Shown piece by piece: positions 15,262 through 24,570 of a stretch of 59,971 nt of DNA. The DNA is taken from positions 1 through 59,971 of the forward strand of contig NZ_JNWO01000038.1 in NCBI RefSeq assembly GCF_000716435.1, given 5' to 3'. The stretch comes from Streptomyces xylophagus. Its GTDB lineage: Bacteria; Actinomycetota; Actinomycetes; Streptomycetales; Streptomycetaceae. The position numbers were made by a program, and so were the translations under genes. How positions within the stretch are numbered: position 1 is the stretch's first letter; each line of letters opens with the position of its first letter. The notes under the pieces are model-generated. The model saw only the letters and a program-made list of their open reading frames with translations, did no database searches and was not told the origin of the DNA.

Positions 15262-16415
15262 CCCGGGATCACCACGCGCACTCGCCATCCTCCTGTGTCG
15301 TCGCCGTCCACGATCGGCCCGGCCGTGACCGTGCCGCCCACCAGGTCGAGGCGCTCGCGCATCCCGACAAGCCCCATCCCGCTCCCCGCACCGGCCAGCG
15401 GCCGCGAACCCGCCGGCGGCGCGGAGTTCACCACCTCGAAGACGGTCTCCTCGGGGAGGTGCTCCAGGCGCATGCGGACCGGGGCGCCGGGCGCGTACTT
15501 GTGCGCGTTGGTCAGCGCCTCCTGGGCGCAGCGCACGATCACCTGGGCGAGGCGGACGGGCAGTTCCCGCGGCGGCCCGTCGACGGTCAGCGTACCGGCG
15601 TCGGAAGCGGACGCGAGCAGGGACCGCAACGTCTCCACCAGCGGCAGCGCGTCCTCGCGGAGGTCCCCGACCGTGCGCTGCACCTCGGTCAGTCCCGAGC
15701 GCACCAGGCTCTGCGCCCGCTGGGCCGCCTGCCGGGCCCGGTCGATGTCACCGGACTCCAACAGGGCGTCGGTGACCTCCAGTTGCATGTTCACCCCGGC
15801 CAGCGAGTGGGCCAGCACATCGTGCACGTCCCGCGCGATCCGGGCCCGCTCGGCGAGCGCCTCGGCCCGTGCCTCGGCACGTGCGGCCAGCTCGGCCTGC
15901 TCGGCGGCGGTCCGCGCGGAGCGCAGCGCCTCGGTGTGGGCGCGGTTGGAGAGTCCGACCAGCACACTGACCCCGCTGAAGGCGCCCACCATCCACGAGG
16001 TGCCGTGGCCGCCCCACGGCAGGAGCAGCACACCCGCGCACAGGGCGCTGGTGGCCGCCGCGAAGGGCAGCGAGCGGCGGCTGTCGAGGCGGTATCCGGC
16101 GTGCCCGGTCACGAAGTACGCGAACAGGGCCGAAGCCCCGGAGCGGTCCAGGCCCATCAGCGCGGCGGCCCCGAGCGACCAGGTGCACAGCACGGCGAGC
16201 TGCACGCGGGGCGCCAGCCGTCCCTCCGGGATCAGCCGTGTGCACATCATCAGCGAGACCAGCACGAGCAGACACAGCACCGCGAGCCCGGTACCGGACA
16301 GGCCGATAGGCCGCACCACGAGCGCGGCGACGGTGATACCGACGACGGTGCCGAAGACCTGGATGGGGTTGTTGTCCGCCGTGAACCACCGGATCGCGGC
16401 CTGAGTTCGGTTCAC
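15258..16415 (-). CDS. NarL-system sensor histidine kinase (HisKA_3)
   Basis: A 385-residue sensor kinase. Residues 1-165 hold about five hydrophobic segments with very short loops, as in DesK/LiaS-like sensors that detect signals in or near the membrane. The dimerisation domain has RARIARDVHDVLAHSLAG, with the phosphorylated His in DVHD. The ATPase domain has the N box ALTNAHKYA and the G box GSGMGLVGMRERLDLVGG. GTG 16415 was chosen because upstream in-frame sequence is low-complexity and GGAAGAG lies 9 nt before. It overlaps the response regulator by 4 nt. Confidence 0.9.
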   Translation of the reverse strand: MNRTQAAIRWFTADNNPIQVFGTVVGITVAALVVRPIGLSGTGLAVLCLLVLVSLMMCTRLIPEGRLAPRVQLAVLCTWSLGAAALMGLDRSGASALFAYFVTGHAGYRLDSRRSLPFAAATSALCAGVLLLPWGGHGTSWMVGAFSGVSVLVGLSNRAHTEALRSARTAAEQAELAARAEARAEALAERARIARDVHDVLAHSLAGVNMQLEVTDALLESGDIDRARQAAQRAQSLVRSGLTEVQRTVGDLREDALPLVETLRSLLASASDAGTLTVDGPPRELPVRLAQVIVRCAQEALTNAHKYAPGAPVRMRLEHLPEETVFEVVNSAPPAGSRPLAGAGSGMGLVGMRERLDLVGGTVTAGPIVDGDDTGGWRVRVVIPG

Positions 16416-16528
16416 CGGGGGCTCTCTTCCCGCTCTGCTCGCTGGCGCTGCTGCTGTCTCTGCCGCTGTGGTCCGGCCGCTGCGAAAGCTACCAGCGCGA
16501 CCGTCGAGGGCCGGTGCGAGCAGCGCGG

Positions 16529-17962
16529 TCAGTGACCATGGTCCTCCGGCGCCGTACGGGGCAGCAGCCGTACGAGACACAGGCACAGGGCGACGGCCGC
16601 GCCGACCACGGCGAGGCTGACGAGCAGCGCGTGGGTCGCACCACCGTCAACGGCCTTGAAATACACGGTGGTCACGGCCGCCGCCCCGGTCGCGTTGGCG
16701 AGTTGCTGCACCGCGTTGAGCGAGCCGCTCGCGCTGCCCGCCTCGGCCGGTTCGATGTCGCCGATGGTCACGTCGTAGACCGTGCTGAAGCAGGTGCCCA
16801 TACCGAGCCCGACGAGAAGGAGGGGCGGGACGAGGGCCCAACCGCCCACCCCTGTCCCGGAGTTGGCGACCAGCGCGGCGAGGTAGCCGCAGCCCGCCAG
16901 GATGATCAGCAGGCCCGTGGCGGCGAGTCGGCGGCCGAAGCGGTGGATGAGCCGGTAGCAGGCGATCGAGGCGACGACGATGCCGGCGGAGAGGGGGATT
17001 AGGCCGAGCGCGGTGCCCGCGGGGGAGCGGCCGAGGCCTTGTTGGAAGTAGAGGGAGATGACGTAGAGGAGTCCGGCGACGGCGGCGAAGGCGACGACGC
17101 CGAGGAGCAGGCCGGCGGTGAAGCCGCGGTTGTGGAGGAGGGAGGGCCGGATGAGGGGGTCGGGTGCGGTGCGCTGGCGGTGGCAGAACCCGGCGAACAG
17201 GGCGAGGCCGAGGAGCAGGAGGACCGACGCGCGCCCGTTCCACCCGTGCTCCGAGCCGTCGATGAGCCCGCCGAGCAGGCCGAGCATCGCGCCCGCGATC
17301 AGCGCCGAGCCCGGGCCGTCGACGGCGGCGGTGCCGTCGCCGGTGTCGCGCGGGAGGAGGCGCAGGGCGGCGAGGAGGGCGGCGCCGCCGAGCAGGAGGT
17401 TGATGAGGAACATGGGGCGCCAGCCGAGGCCGCCGAGATCGGCGTCGACGAGGAACCCGGCGAGGATCGGCCCGCCGACCGCCGACAGCCCCATCACGGG
17501 CCCGAACAGGCTGAACGCCTTGCCGATCTGGTCGCGCGGCCAGCTCGCGCCGAGGATGCCGAAGCCCTGCGGGATGACGAGCGCGCCGAAGCCACCCTGC
17601 ACGAGACGGGCGACCACGAGGAAGGCGGGACCGGGGGCGAGCCCGCAGGCCAGGGAGGCGACGACGAACCCGGCGAGCCCGACGAGGAAGAGCCGCCGCC
17701 GGCCGTACCGGTCACCGAGCCGCCCACCGGGGACGAGGAGCACACCGAGGGCGAGGGCGTAGGAGGCGCCGAGCCACTGGACGAGCCCGGGACCACCGCC
17801 GAGGTCCCGGGTGATGGTCGGGGCGGCGATGTTGGTGATCGTCGAGTCGAGGAGGTCGAGGACGTCGGCGGCGAGGACGACGGCGAGGATCGCCCAGCGG
17901 GTGCGGGCGGGGAGAGGCGGGACCCCTCCGGTTGCACCTGTGTCATGCAGTATCTGTGTCAC
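16529..17962 (-). CDS. MFS drug exporter, DHA2 (14-TM) type
   Basis: A 477-residue major-facilitator transporter. Motif A is GGRLGDRYGRRRLFLVGL and motif C-like FGPVMGLSAVGGPILAGFLV is present, typical of EmrB/QacA drug:H+ antiporters with 14 helices. D1 motif DLLDSTITNIAAPTI in helix 1 carries the proton-relay Asp. GTG 17962 has no clear ribosome site; the 5' end contains an imperfect direct repeat around the start (CTGTGTCATGCAGTAT and CTGTGTCACGCAGATA on the + strand), perhaps an operator. The AraC regulator 59 bp upstream, same strand, may control it. Confidence 0.9.
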   Translation of the reverse strand: MTQILHDTGATGGVPPLPARTRWAILAVVLAADVLDLLDSTITNIAAPTITRDLGGGPGLVQWLGASYALALGVLLVPGGRLGDRYGRRRLFLVGLAGFVVASLACGLAPGPAFLVVARLVQGGFGALVIPQGFGILGASWPRDQIGKAFSLFGPVMGLSAVGGPILAGFLVDADLGGLGWRPMFLINLLLGGAALLAALRLLPRDTGDGTAAVDGPGSALIAGAMLGLLGGLIDGSEHGWNGRASVLLLLGLALFAGFCHRQRTAPDPLIRPSLLHNRGFTAGLLLGVVAFAAVAGLLYVISLYFQQGLGRSPAGTALGLIPLSAGIVVASIACYRLIHRFGRRLAATGLLIILAGCGYLAALVANSGTGVGGWALVPPLLLVGLGMGTCFSTVYDVTIGDIEPAEAGSASGSLNAVQQLANATGAAAVTTVYFKAVDGGATHALLVSLAVVGAAVALCLCLVRLLPRTAPEDHGH

Positions 17963-18021
17963 GCAGATAAATATCCATACGGACCCTCCGGCCGGTCAAC
18001 CGGATTACCGCGCGGCGATCG

Positions 18022-18834
18022 TCAGTGGGCGCCCTGCACGCCCTGTGCGTACGCCGTCGGTGTCACCCCGACCGTCGCCGTGAAGTCCCGGACCAGGTGC
18101 GCCTGGTCGGCATAGCCCAGGTCGGCGGCCAGGCCCGCCCAGTCCACGGGCTCCTCGGCACCGGCCCGCTCCAGGGCCTCGTGGATGCGGTAGCGCAGGA
18201 TGACCCACTTGGGGCCGACGCCGACGTACGCGGCGAAGAGGCGCTGCAGCAGTCGTACGGACAGGCCTTCGGCGTGGGCGAAGTCGGTCACGCGGCGGAT
18301 GTCGCGGTCGGTGCGGATGCGGTCGACCAGGGCGGTGGCCAGTTCGGCCTGCGGGTCGGGGCGGGGGTCGAGGGCGAGCAGGAAGGTGTCGAGGGCGGCG
18401 ACGCGGGCGGTCTCGTCGGCAGGGTCGAGGACGGTGGCGGGGTCGATGTCGGGGAACACGTCGGGCTGGCGGACCCGTGCCCCCGTCCACTCCGACACCG
18501 GGCGGTCGGGGGCGACGGTACGGAAGGCGCCGGGCCGGAACTTGATCCCGCACACTCGCCCCCGCCCCTCCAGCTTCTGCGCGAACAGCCCGTGCGGGAT
18601 GCCCGCGATCTCGACGAAGGCGTCCTCGCCGGCGAGGTGCTGGAAGACGATGTGCACGGCCGGGTGCGGGACGACGTGGGAGACGTAGGGCTCGGTCAGG
18701 TCCCAGTCGATCAGCCAGTAGTGCTCGACGTACGGGCGCAGCGGCTCGGCGGGTTCGGGGCGGCGGAAGCGCACGCGGGCGAGGAGCTCGGCGGGGTCGA
18801 CGATTCCTCGGGTGTCACGGTCCGGGGCGGCCAT
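18022..18834 (-). CDS. AraC family transcriptional regulator
   Basis: A 270-residue regulator. The N-terminal domain (PLRPYVEHYWLIDWDL ... HPAVHIVFQ ... GIKFRPGAF) is the DUF6597-type sensor domain found in many actinobacterial AraC proteins. The C-terminal HTH pair occupies about 165-265, with LSVRLLQRLFAAYVGVGPKWVI and a second helix in AADLGYADQAHLVRDFTATVGVTP, which matches the AraC consensus. Same strand as the MFS exporter downstream. Opposite is the flavin monooxygenase operon. Confidence 0.9.
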   Translation of the reverse strand: MAAPDRDTRGIVDPAELLARVRFRRPEPAEPLRPYVEHYWLIDWDLTEPYVSHVVPHPAVHIVFQHLAGEDAFVEIAGIPHGLFAQKLEGRGRVCGIKFRPGAFRTVAPDRPVSEWTGARVRQPDVFPDIDPATVLDPADETARVAALDTFLLALDPRPDPQAELATALVDRIRTDRDIRRVTDFAHAEGLSVRLLQRLFAAYVGVGPKWVILRYRIHEALERAGAEEPVDWAGLAADLGYADQAHLVRDFTATVGVTPTAYAQGVQGAH

Positions 18835-18951
18835 GAGGGGATCGTAGGACGAGCCACTGACAACGGCCGGAGGACGGCATCGATGGCTCGGTCGAGGGTG
18901 CCGTCAGCGGTGGGCGGAATATGTGCGGCGGGGTGGCCGTTGGGGGGTATA
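18835..18951. other. Intergenic region between divergent AraC and monooxygenase genes
   Basis: About 117 bp before the GTTGA/TCAAC inverted repeat. Nothing beyond the overlapping promoter regions of two divergent genes is visible. Confidence 0.3.
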
Positions 18952-18965
18952 GTTGAATAATCAAC
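18952..18965. promoter_or_regulatory. Inverted repeat in promoter of flavin monooxygenase operon
   Basis: GTTGA (18952-18956) and TCAAC (18961-18965) flank ATAA, just 20 bp before the start codon of the next gene. The AT-rich core overlaps a TATAGT -10-like hexamer, so a protein bound here should block transcription. Confidence 0.45.
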
Positions 18966-18985
18966 AACCTGGAGGGTGAACGACC

Positions 18986-20077
18986 ATGCAGTTCGGGATC
19001 TTCAGCGTCGGCGACGTCACACCGGACCCGACCACCGGACGGACGCCGACCGAGCGTGAGCGCATCAAGGCCATGGTCGCCATCGCGCTGAAGGCCGAGG
19101 AGGTCGGGCTGGACGTGTTCGCGACCGGCGAGCACCACAACCCGCCGTTCGTGCCCTCGTCGCCCACCACGATGCTCGGCTTCATCGCGGCACAGACCGA
19201 GAAGCTGATCCTCTCCACCTCCACCACCCTCATCACCACGAACGACCCGGTGAAGATCGCCGAGGACTTCGCGATGCTCCAGCACCTGGCCGACGGCCGG
19301 GTCGACCTGATGATGGGCCGCGGCAACACCGGCCCGGTCTACCCCTGGTTCGGGCAGGACATCCGCCAGGGCATCAACCTCGCGATCGAGAACTACGCCC
19401 TGCTGCGCAGGCTGTGGCGCGAGGACGTCGTGAACTGGGAGGGCAAGTTCCGCTCGCCGCTCCAGGGCTTCACGTCCACGCCCCGCCCGCTGGACGGCGT
19501 AGCGCCGTTCGTCTGGCACGGCTCGATCCGCTCGCCCGAGATCGCCGAGCAGGCCGCCTTCTACGGCGAAGGCTTCTTCCACAACAACATCTTCTGGCCG
19601 GCCGACCACACCAAGCAGATGGTCGAGCTGTACCGGGAGCGGTACGCGCACTACGGCCATGGCACGGCGGAGCAGGCGATCGTCGGCCTCGGCGGCCAGG
19701 TCTTCATGCGGAAGAACTCGCAGGACGCGGTGAGCGAGTTCCGCCCGTACTTCGACAACGCGCCGGTCTACGGCCACGGGCCCTCCCTGGAGGACTTCAC
19801 CGACCAGACCCCGCTGACCGTCGGCTCCCCGCAGGAGGTCATCGAGAAGACCCTCGCGTTCCGGGACTACGCCGGTGACTACCAGCGCCAGCTGTTCCTG
19901 CTGGATCACGCCGGGCTGCCGCTCAAGACCGTCCTGGAGCAGCTCGACCTGCTGGGCGAGGAGGTCGTACCGGTCCTGCGCAAGGAGTTCGCGGTGAACC
20001 GCCCGGCGGACGTGCCGGAGGCGCCGACCCATCAGTCGCTGCTCGCTGCCGCATCGGAGAAGGTGACCGTCGCATGA
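18986..20077 (+). CDS. LLM-class flavin-dependent oxidoreductase
   Basis: A 363-residue luciferase-like monooxygenase that opens MQFGIFSVGDV and has the GLDVFATGEHHNPPF metal-free active-site region, the DLMMGRGN loop and WHGSIRSPE. The family uses FMNH2 supplied by a partner reductase. ATG 18986 follows GGAGGG. Its stop overlaps by 4 nt the start of an FMN reductase, giving a complete two-component system. Substrate unknown. Confidence 0.9.
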   Translation: MQFGIFSVGDVTPDPTTGRTPTERERIKAMVAIALKAEEVGLDVFATGEHHNPPFVPSSPTTMLGFIAAQTEKLILSTSTTLITTNDPVKIAEDFAMLQHLADGRVDLMMGRGNTGPVYPWFGQDIRQGINLAIENYALLRRLWREDVVNWEGKFRSPLQGFTSTPRPLDGVAPFVWHGSIRSPEIAEQAAFYGEGFFHNNIFWPADHTKQMVELYRERYAHYGHGTAEQAIVGLGGQVFMRKNSQDAVSEFRPYFDNAPVYGHGPSLEDFTDQTPLTVGSPQEVIEKTLAFRDYAGDYQRQLFLLDHAGLPLKTVLEQLDLLGEEVVPVLRKEFAVNRPADVPEAPTHQSLLAAASEKVTVA

Positions 20078-20661
20078 AGCTCGTAGTCGTCTCGGCGGGG
20101 CTGAGCGTGCCGTCGTCCACCCGTCTGCTGGCCGACCGGCTGGCAGCGGCGGTGGACCGCCACACCCCCGTCGACATCCAGGTCGTCGAGCTGCGCGACC
20201 TCGCCGTCGAGATAGCCCACAACTTCACCAACGGGTTCCCCGGGCGTTCCCTTGCCGCCGTGCTGGACGCGGTGACGGAGGCGGACGGCCTGATCGTGGT
20301 GACGCCGGTGTTCTCGGCGTCGTACAGCGGACTCTTCAAGTCGTTCTTCGACGTCCTCGACAAGGACGCGCTGGCCGGAAAGCCGGTGCTGATCGCGGCG
20401 ACGGGCGGCAGCGCGCGGCACTCGCTGGTACTGGACCACGCCCTCCGCCCCCTGTTCGCCTACCTGCGGGCAGTGGTCGTCCCGACCGGGGTGTACGCAG
20501 CCTCGGAGGACTGGGGCGCGGAGGGGTTGCCGGAGCGGATCGAGCGGGCGGCGGGGGAGCTGGGGGCCCTGATGACAGGCCTGTCGACACCCCGCCAGCA
20601 GAAGAAGCCGACGGTCGTACCGTTCGCGGAACAGCTGGCGGCACTGTCTCCTTCGAAGTGA
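20074..20661 (+). CDS. NADPH-dependent FMN reductase (flavodoxin fold)
   Basis: A 195-residue flavodoxin-like FMN reductase (SsuE/CE1759 type): FMN loop LSVPSSTRLLADRL, TPVFSASYSGLFKSFFDVLD and ATGGSARHSLVLDHALRPLF. It should give reduced FMN to the LLM monooxygenase encoded just before it. ATG 20074 overlaps the stop of that gene (ATGA). Confidence 0.92.
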   Translation: MKLVVVSAGLSVPSSTRLLADRLAAAVDRHTPVDIQVVELRDLAVEIAHNFTNGFPGRSLAAVLDAVTEADGLIVVTPVFSASYSGLFKSFFDVLDKDALAGKPVLIAATGGSARHSLVLDHALRPLFAYLRAVVVPTGVYAASEDWGAEGLPERIERAAGELGALMTGLSTPRQQKKPTVVPFAEQLAALSPSK

Positions 20662-20680
20662 TAGCTGGGGGCGCGCAAAT

Positions 20681-20750
20681 CAGCCCGTCCGGCGTTTGAG
20701 GACGAGGCCCCTTCAGGGCCGAAGCGGGGGTCTGGGGGCGCAGCCCCCAG
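20681..20750. repeat. Common Streptomyces intergenic repeat-like element
   Basis: The segment opening CAGCCCGTCCGGCGTTTGAG, continuing through GACGAGGCCC, and ending in a GGGTCTGGGGGCGCAGCCCCCAG stem (left GGGGGC, right GCCCCC) is a block I recognise from many Streptomyces intergenic regions. It lies after the FMN reductase and may double as a terminator. Copy number in this genome cannot be seen here. Confidence 0.55.
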
Positions 20751-20892
20751 GTACGCCGGCCACACCCGACCGTGAGAAGACGGTAGGAGCTAAACCCGGG
20801 TTGCGTCCACCACGGTGAGAGCCAGGTAAAAAGGGTGATCGTAGACCTGCCCCCACCGGTCAACCGCCGGAGGCCTTGGCACACTGGGAGAC

Positions 20893-21663
20893 GTGCCCCA
20901 GACTGTGCTGCTCGCCGAAGACGACCGTGCCATCCGTCATGCCCTGGAGCGGGCCCTGACCCTGGAGGGCTACCAGGTGACCGCGGTCGCCGACGGTGTC
21001 GAGGCGCTCGCGCAGGCCCACCGCACCCCACCGGACGTGCTGCTTCTCGACGTGATGATGCCCGGCATCGACGGCCTCCAGGTCTGCCGGGTGCTGCGCG
21101 CCGAGGGCGACCGCACCCCGATCCTCATGCTGACCGCCCTCGTGGAGACCGCCGACCGCATCGCGGGCCTGGACGCGGGCGCCGACGACTACGTGGTGAA
21201 GCCCTTCGACGTCGAGGAGGTCTTCGCGAGGCTGCGCGCCCTGCTCCGCCGCACCAGCCCGGTCCCGGCGAACGCGGTCCCGGGCACCTCCGGGGACGAA
21301 CCCCAGAAGTCGTCGTCCGCTTCCGCGTCCGCTTACTCGTCCCCTTCCTTCTCCTCCTCCGACAGGCAGATCGCGGCGGCCGGTCTCCGCATGGACCTCC
21401 AGGCCCGCCGCGTCTGGCGCGCGGAGCGTGAACTGGAGCTGACCCGGACCGAGTTCGAGCTGCTCGAACTGCTCGTACGCAACGCGGGCATCGTCCTGGA
21501 CCACTCCACGATCTACGACCGCATCTGGGGCTACGACTTCGGCCCCGGCTCCAAGAACCTCGCCGTCTACGTCGGCTACCTGCGCCGCAAGCTCGACGAA
21601 CCCGGCGCACCGCAGCTGATCCACACGGTGCGTGGCGTGGGTTACGTGCTGCGGGAGGACTGA
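20893..21663 (+). CDS. OmpR family response regulator
   Basis: A 256-residue regulator. Receiver domain 1-120: LLAEDD acidic pair, phospho-Asp in VLLLDVMMPGIDG, Thr in MLTAL and Lys in YVVKPF. Winged-helix domain about 165-255: RTEFELLELLVRNAGIV, RIWGYDFG, AVYVGYLRRKLDE and the wing HTVRGVGYVLRED. Between them is an unusually long Ser/Ala-rich linker (SSSASASAYSSPSFSSS). GTG 20893 has GGGAG upstream. The kinase gene follows directly, in the MprA/MprB style. Confidence 0.92.
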   Translation: MPQTVLLAEDDRAIRHALERALTLEGYQVTAVADGVEALAQAHRTPPDVLLLDVMMPGIDGLQVCRVLRAEGDRTPILMLTALVETADRIAGLDAGADDYVVKPFDVEEVFARLRALLRRTSPVPANAVPGTSGDEPQKSSSASASAYSSPSFSSSDRQIAAAGLRMDLQARRVWRAERELELTRTEFELLELLVRNAGIVLDHSTIYDRIWGYDFGPGSKNLAVYVGYLRRKLDEPGAPQLIHTVRGVGYVLRED

Positions 21664-23109
21664 GTGGGCCGCCTGCGGCGGCTGGTGGCCACCCGGCGAC
21701 CCAGACTGGTGTCGCTCCGCACCACGTTCGTGCTGTCCTTCGCGGCGGTGACCGCCGCCGTCACCCTCCTCGTCGGCGTGCTGTCGTACGGCGCGGCGGC
21801 CCGGCTCGTCCGCGTCGACCAGGAGTCCGTGTTCGACCAGGTCGTACAGGATCTCCAGGACGAGGTGCGCACGCACCGGATGACGACCGACGACTTCTCC
21901 TCCTCCGCGCCCGGCCACGACATCGTGCGGCCCGCCCGTACGGACGTACAGGTGCTGGGGCGGGACGGCGGTGTCCTCGACAGCGGCAGCCCGGCGCTGC
22001 CCGTCACCGGCGACGACCGGGCGATCGCGGGCGACAAGGTGGCCGGCAGGACGGTGGAGCACAAGGACGTCGCCGTCGCCGAGGACGTCTACCGCATCGC
22101 GACCGTCTCGCTCGGCGACGGGCGGGGCGCGGTGCAGGTCGCGCAGGAGTTCAGCGACACCGAGGATCTGCTGCGGGCGTTGCAGCAGCGGACGTTCGTG
22201 CTGATGGCGGCCGTCGTGGTGCTCGCCGGTCTGTGCGGCTGGTGGCTGGCCCGGCGCATCACGCGTCGCCTCATCATCCTCACCGCGGCGGCCGAGGACG
22301 TGGCCCGCACCCGCCGCCTCGGCGTCCAGGTCCCCGTCACCGGCTACGACGAGGTGGGCCGCCTCGGCCGCGCCTTCGACCGGATGCTCGGCCGCCTCGC
22401 GCAGTCGGAGGAGGACCAGCGCCGCCTGATCCAGGACGCGGGCCATGAACTCCGCACCCCGCTGACTTCCCTGCGCACCAACATCTCCCTGCTCCGCCGC
22501 ATGGACGAACTGCCGCCCGGCACCCGCGAGGAACTCGTCGCGGACCTCTCGCAGGAGGCCCGTGAACTCACCGACCTGGTCAACGAGTTGGTGGACCTGG
22601 CGGCCGGCCAGTCCGACACCGAACCGCCCCAGCAGGTCGACCTCGCCGACATCGCCGATGACGTGGCGGCCCTCGCCCGCCGCCGCACCGGCCGCGACAT
22701 CACCGTCCGCGCGAGCGGCGACACCACGACCGACGGCCGCCCCGGCATGCTCCAGCGCGCGATCTCCAACCTCGTGGAGAACGCGGCCAAGTTCGACCGC
22801 GCGGGCCAGACCCCCATCGAGATCTCGGTCTCCGGCCCGGCCCGCCCGGGGACGGTCCGCGTCGAAGTCCTCGACCGAGGCCCTGGAGTCTCCGAGACCG
22901 ACCTCTTCCGTATCTTCGACCGCTTCTACCGCGCGGCCGACGCCCGTTCCCTGCCCGGCTCGGGCCTCGGCCTCTCGATCGTCCGCGAGGTGGCCCTCGC
23001 CCACGGCGGAGCACCGTTCGCGCTACGACGGGACGGCGGCGGCTCGGTGATCGGGTTCACGGTGGGCGGTGTGACCGGGCCGGGAACCGGGCCACGCGGC
23101 CGAGGCTGA
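21664..23109 (+). CDS. MprB/CseC-like sensor histidine kinase
   Basis: A 481-residue kinase: TM1 about 20-45, extracellular domain 46-175, TM2 about 178-198, HAMP about 200-250, HisKA with phospho-His in DAGHELRTPLTSLR, N box NLVENAAKFDR, and G boxes DRGPGV and GSGLGLSIV. It forms the pair with the response regulator whose stop codon abuts its GTG start. The extracellular domain is small, as in envelope-stress sensors. The signal is not known. Confidence 0.92.
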   Translation: MGRLRRLVATRRPRLVSLRTTFVLSFAAVTAAVTLLVGVLSYGAAARLVRVDQESVFDQVVQDLQDEVRTHRMTTDDFSSSAPGHDIVRPARTDVQVLGRDGGVLDSGSPALPVTGDDRAIAGDKVAGRTVEHKDVAVAEDVYRIATVSLGDGRGAVQVAQEFSDTEDLLRALQQRTFVLMAAVVVLAGLCGWWLARRITRRLIILTAAAEDVARTRRLGVQVPVTGYDEVGRLGRAFDRMLGRLAQSEEDQRRLIQDAGHELRTPLTSLRTNISLLRRMDELPPGTREELVADLSQEARELTDLVNELVDLAAGQSDTEPPQQVDLADIADDVAALARRRTGRDITVRASGDTTTDGRPGMLQRAISNLVENAAKFDRAGQTPIEISVSGPARPGTVRVEVLDRGPGVSETDLFRIFDRFYRAADARSLPGSGLGLSIVREVALAHGGAPFALRRDGGGSVIGFTVGGVTGPGTGPRGRG

Positions 23110-23125
23110 CGGCGAGTCCGTCGGG

Positions 23126-24502
23126 TCAGTTGGCGGTACGCCCGAAGCAGCGCTCCAACTCGTTCAGGTCGTAGAACTTGCTGCCCTTCGCGACGGGACG
23201 GCAACCGGCCTTGAAGGCGGTCTCCTTCTCGTTGTAGAGCATGCGGACGAGGTAGGTGCTGCCCTTGCGGTAGACGTCCCACTGGATGTTCGAGCCCAGC
23301 GGCGCCACGGATGCGCCCCGCCACGGGTTGTCGGCGTAGGTGTACGGCTGGTCGGCCGTGACCCCCTCCGTGCTGCCCGGCAGGCCCATCAGCGCGGCCA
23401 GCGGGATGATCTCCTCGGCGTGGGTGAAGCGGAGTTCGGCGCCGAGGTCGCTCGTGCCGTCGCGCTTGGCCTCGACCTTCTTGAAGAAGTCGTCGAGCAG
23501 GACGCCGGCCATCTTGTACGTGATGTCGCTGTCCGCGAAGCCCGGCCCCTTCTCGTAGAAGTCCTCGGCGTCGGAGATGTACCCGAACCAGTCGGCGTCG
23601 CGCGCCGAGATGTACCGGTCCATGCCCCAGCCCTTGCCGCCCGGGCTCTCCTCGCTCATCGCGGGGGCGATGGCGTACAGGTTGTAGACGGCGGTGGCGG
23701 CCTCGACGTCCGTGCCGATCGACGAGAACTCGCCCGCCGTGATCCGGTCCACGAACGCCGGCTTGAACAGCTTCTTCAGTACGTCACGGGCGGCGCGGTG
23801 CGTCTTCGGCTGGTCGGTGACGGCCGTGAGGGTGGCCGCGAGCCGCTTGTCGTTGGCGATGTAGTCGCGGTACGCGGCGCCACCGGCGGCCTTGTGGAAG
23901 TAGAGCAGGTCCTTGTCGGTACGGGTCGCGCCGATGAGGGAGGTGAGGTCGGGGTCGGTCTGGGCGAGGGCTGCGCCGTAGAGGTTGGCGCTGTCGATCG
24001 CACGCCCCTGCCCCGAACTGACGACGTCGATGGGCTCCTTGTTCTTCGCGATCGACGCGAAGAGACTCGGCAGCCGCTTCTCCATCCGGGTGGCGGTGGC
24101 CTGGATCTCCGCCTTGCCGCGCGCGCTGAGGTTGCCGTACCCGATCGTGCTCATGGCGGCTTCGAGGGCCTGCGCCTTCGGCCCGAACTCCCGCCCCTTC
24201 GCGGTGAGTTGCCCCTCGGCCTGCGCCTTGTCCAGGAGTGCGAGGATCAGGTCGCCGTCCGAACTGTCGGTCGCGGAACGCGATCCGTGCCGGGACACGT
24301 TCTCGGTGAAGACGGGGGTGTAGCCGGCCGGGGCCTTCTGGTACGAGCGGGAGTTCTGCTCCGGCTCGTAGGTGGCCTTCGTGCCGTAGCTGTCGGTGCG
24401 GGAGCTGCTGCTGCCGGGGGCTGCCTGGGCGGCGAACGGGGTGGCCAGGAGTGCGGCCATGCCGAGGACCAGGGCGGGGGTGACACGTCTCATGGGCCGC
24501 AT
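23126..24502 (-). CDS. Secreted histidine acid phosphatase (phytase-like)
   Basis: A 458-residue exported enzyme. A signal peptide (about 1-28, ending FAAQAAP) precedes the catalytic motif SRHGSRS (RHGxR) at about residue 70, and the C-terminal proton-donor motif is present as THAEEI. These are the two hallmarks of branch-2 histidine phosphatases such as phytase and multiple inositol polyphosphate phosphatase. Two Cys near the C-terminus (CRPVAK, ERCFG) may form a disulphide. It is convergent with the two-component operon, 16 bp away. Phosphate scavenging from organic phosphates is likely. Confidence 0.87.
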   Translation of the reverse strand: MRPMRRVTPALVLGMAALLATPFAAQAAPGSSSSRTDSYGTKATYEPEQNSRSYQKAPAGYTPVFTENVSRHGSRSATDSSDGDLILALLDKAQAEGQLTAKGREFGPKAQALEAAMSTIGYGNLSARGKAEIQATATRMEKRLPSLFASIAKNKEPIDVVSSGQGRAIDSANLYGAALAQTDPDLTSLIGATRTDKDLLYFHKAAGGAAYRDYIANDKRLAATLTAVTDQPKTHRAARDVLKKLFKPAFVDRITAGEFSSIGTDVEAATAVYNLYAIAPAMSEESPGGKGWGMDRYISARDADWFGYISDAEDFYEKGPGFADSDITYKMAGVLLDDFFKKVEAKRDGTSDLGAELRFTHAEEIIPLAALMGLPGSTEGVTADQPYTYADNPWRGASVAPLGSNIQWDVYRKGSTYLVRMLYNEKETAFKAGCRPVAKGSKFYDLNELERCFGRTAN

Positions 24503-24570
24503 GGTTCGCGGGGGACATGAACGCCGGGTGCACTTGGGGTGACTCCGGGGGCGACAGTCGCGGGTATCCG

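Noticed and set aside
20860..23004. Long antisense open frame over the two-component pair
   Set aside because: The response regulator and kinase on the plus strand have all conserved motifs.
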